A stretch of DNA of 8,369 bases from Desulfovibrionales bacterium (lineage in GTDB: Bacteria; Desulfobacterota; Desulfovibrionia; Desulfovibrionales; Desulfomicrobiaceae), in assembly GCA_012727515.1 (NCBI GenBank), contig JAAYGZ010000277.1:1-8369 (forward strand). The letters run 5' to 3'. Under the pieces are notes generated by a model. The model made no database searches and was not told the DNA's origin. It saw nothing but the letters and a program-made list of their open reading frames with translations. Of the stretch, positions 7,235-8,369 are shown piece by piece. Position 1 is the first letter of the stretch; each line of letters starts with the position of its first letter. A program made the translations under genes and the position numbers.

Positions 7235-7660
7235 TTACGTGGTAATTTCGTGGGTTGCTGCCTGCCCGCCCTTGCGCTCCATGAGGCGCTCATAGGCCAG
7301 GTCAATACGTTCCAGCAGCTCATTTAATTCACAGGGTTTTAACAGAAAGTCGCTGGCTCCTCCGCGCATGGCTGCAATGGCCAGGTCTGTGTGGGCATGT
7401 CCCGATAAAATGATAACGCTGAAGTCATCTCCTTTCAGTTCACGCATTTTTGCCAGCACTTCCAGGCCCGACATATCAGGCATCTTGATGTCCAGCACAA
7501 CAACATCAACGTCATTGTTCTGAAACCATTCCAGTCCGGCCAGACCGCTGTGCGCTGCCGTGACATTGAGTTTTTTTCGCCGCAGGTATTTAACAAGAGT
7601 GCTGAGAAATTCTTCTTCATCATCAACAAACAGCACGCGGCAGGATTCCAGATCACTCAT
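7235..7660 (-). CDS. Receiver-only response regulator C
   Basis: Single receiver domain of 141 residues with a short C-terminal tail and no output domain. The acidic pocket is D13-D14-E15 (FVDDEE), the phosphoacceptor is D57 (VVVLDIKMPDMSG), the switch residue is S86 (ILSGHA) and the lysine is K108 (FLLKP). The frame stays open upstream to 7969, but the start at 7660 is clear: a GGAGG ribosome binding site precedes it by 5 bases, it begins a normal receiver fold, and the upstream extension would run antisense-like through the neighbouring gene in another frame. It follows the membrane protein gene by 19 bases and precedes kinase B by 71 bases. No kinase precedes it in the window, so its phosphodonor may be kinase B, kinase A or one beyond the edge. 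Confidence 0.93.
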   Translation of the reverse strand: MSDLESCRVLFVDDEEEFLSTLVKYLRRKKLNVTAAHSGLAGLEWFQNNDVDVVVLDIKMPDMSGLEVLAKMRELKGDDFSVIILSGHAHTDLAIAAMRGGASDFLLKPCELNELLERIDLAYERLMERKGGQAATHEITT

Positions 7661-7665
7661 ATTTT

Positions 7666-7670
7666 CCTCC
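7666..7670 (-). promoter_or_regulatory. Ribosome binding site fixing the regulator C start
   Basis: GGAGG on the minus strand, 5 bases before the ATG at 7660. It decides the start against the much longer open frame reaching 7969. Confidence 0.85.
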
Positions 7671-7679
7671 AGGCACAGG

Positions 7680-8369
7680 CTAAACCGGACATGCGATATC
7701 CCCGATACGTACCGGCGTATTTTCTGGTACCAGGGCTGTGATCTCTTCTCCTGTGCAGGCAATAATAGACCCCTGACCCAGTTCGCCCCGCATGGGATGG
7801 GCAAAGCGAAGCATGCTTCCAACAGGCATGGACGGGCTGGGGCGCATATGGATGCCCACTTCATAGTGTCCGTCAATGGTCTTGAGCCGAAAGACCTCAC
7901 CACAACCGTGCCGGGCCAGAACAGCGCTCCAGGTGCGTCCGAGCAGATAGGTTGCAGCAGCGAGAACAAGTCCGGTCACGGCAAAGCCTGCACTGAACCA
8001 ATGGGCATCAATGCCAGTCCAGCGATGGAGCATTGACAGGGAATGAGCCTGACGGTCAGCACTGTCAGCATAAACAGTCACTGCAAAGACCAGGGCTGGA
8101 TTTTGTTTTTCTCCAAACCTGTCGCGCACTGCAATGGTGTATGTGCCTGGTTGCGCTGCTTCAATCACAATGTGTCCGCGCCACATGCCGCCACCAAACC
8201 AATATCCTGTGAAGATTTCTTCAGGGATCAGGCGTACTGAACCGTCCGCAGGCTGGCCGCTCAGAACAAAATCCGGCAGAAGCTCTGTGCGTGGAGGCAT
8301 GGGGCCGCTGACAGCATACTGCTCACCTGGAATAAGGCGAATGTCGCCTGGGCCAAGAAACCCTGTGCG
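7680..8369 (-). CDS. One-pass membrane protein of unknown function, 5' partial
   Basis: I do not recognise this protein. The frame is open to the window edge, so the N-terminus is missing; an internal ATG at 8300 is not convincing as the start because the same frame continues upstream with similar composition. The 229 visible residues comprise a beta-rich, probably periplasmic part (PGTYTIAVRDRFGE and VFAVTVYAD look like strands of a beta-sandwich), one transmembrane helix (about residues 124-145 of the visible part, WFSAGFAVTGLVLAAATYLL), a positively charged flank (RTWSAVLARHG) implying a cytoplasmic C-terminus, and a C-terminal beta-rich region of about 80 residues ending VPENTPVRIGDIACPV. 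The stop (TAG) is 19 bases before regulator C, so the two are likely cotranscribed, hinting at a link to signalling. Confidence 0.7.
   Translation of the reverse strand, partial: RTGFLGPGDIRLIPGEQYAVSGPMPPRTELLPDFVLSGQPADGSVRLIPEEIFTGYWFGGGMWRGHIVIEAAQPGTYTIAVRDRFGEKQNPALVFAVTVYADSADRQAHSLSMLHRWTGIDAHWFSAGFAVTGLVLAAATYLLGRTWSAVLARHGCGEVFRLKTIDGHYEVGIHMRPSPSMPVGSMLRFAHPMRGELGQGSIIACTGEEITALVPENTPVRIGDIACPV

Noticed and set aside
7661..7969. N-terminal extension of regulator C by about 103 residues
   Set aside because: It would overlap the membrane protein gene in another frame, has no domain character, and the internal ATG at 7660 has a strong GGAGG site.
1..8369. Mobile elements, CRISPR arrays, tRNA or rRNA genes, toxin-antitoxin or defence genes
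   Set aside because: Looked for direct repeats, transposase motifs and RNA gene signatures; none seen, and nearly all bases are taken by the eight genes.

Overview
The window holds eight genes and almost no non-coding DNA; the largest gap is 71 bases. It looks like a chromosomal segment of a Gram-negative bacterium of moderate GC content. Dense arrays of Cache-sensor histidine kinases with receiver-only regulators, beside a poly(A) polymerase/uvrC pair, suggest a deltaproteobacterial sulfate reducer (Desulfovibrionales-like). That assignment rests on gene style and general knowledge, not on a marker gene.

Plus strand, 1-2981: the 3' part of a PcnB-type polynucleotide adenylyltransferase (its start lies before the window) is followed after 2 bases by a complete uvrC. 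These are housekeeping genes for RNA 3'-end metabolism and nucleotide excision repair, and they probably form an operon.

Minus strand, 8369 down to 2998: a signalling block converges on uvrC with only 16 bases between the two stop codons. In transcription order it contains a partial one-pass membrane protein of unknown function (7680-8369), receiver-only regulator C (7235-7660), periplasmic-sensor histidine kinase B (5496-7163), receiver-only regulator B (5099-5512, overlapping kinase B by 17 bases), histidine kinase A (3406-5091) and receiver-only regulator A (2998-3390). A candidate promoter with a TATAAT -10 box and an adjoining dyad lies in the 71-base gap before kinase B, so kinase B to regulator A may be a separate transcription unit or have an internal promoter.

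Both kinases have two transmembrane segments around a Cache-like periplasmic domain, no HAMP domain, an NtrB/DctB-like H box (AHE-[IV]-NNPL) and a complete ATPase domain. All three regulators are single receiver domains with intact phosphorylation residues and no DNA-binding or enzymatic output. The block therefore looks like a phosphorelay or branched network built partly by duplication of a kinase-receiver cassette. Its output must be a protein-protein contact or a partner encoded elsewhere. I found no mobile element, CRISPR array, RNA gene or clear terminator.
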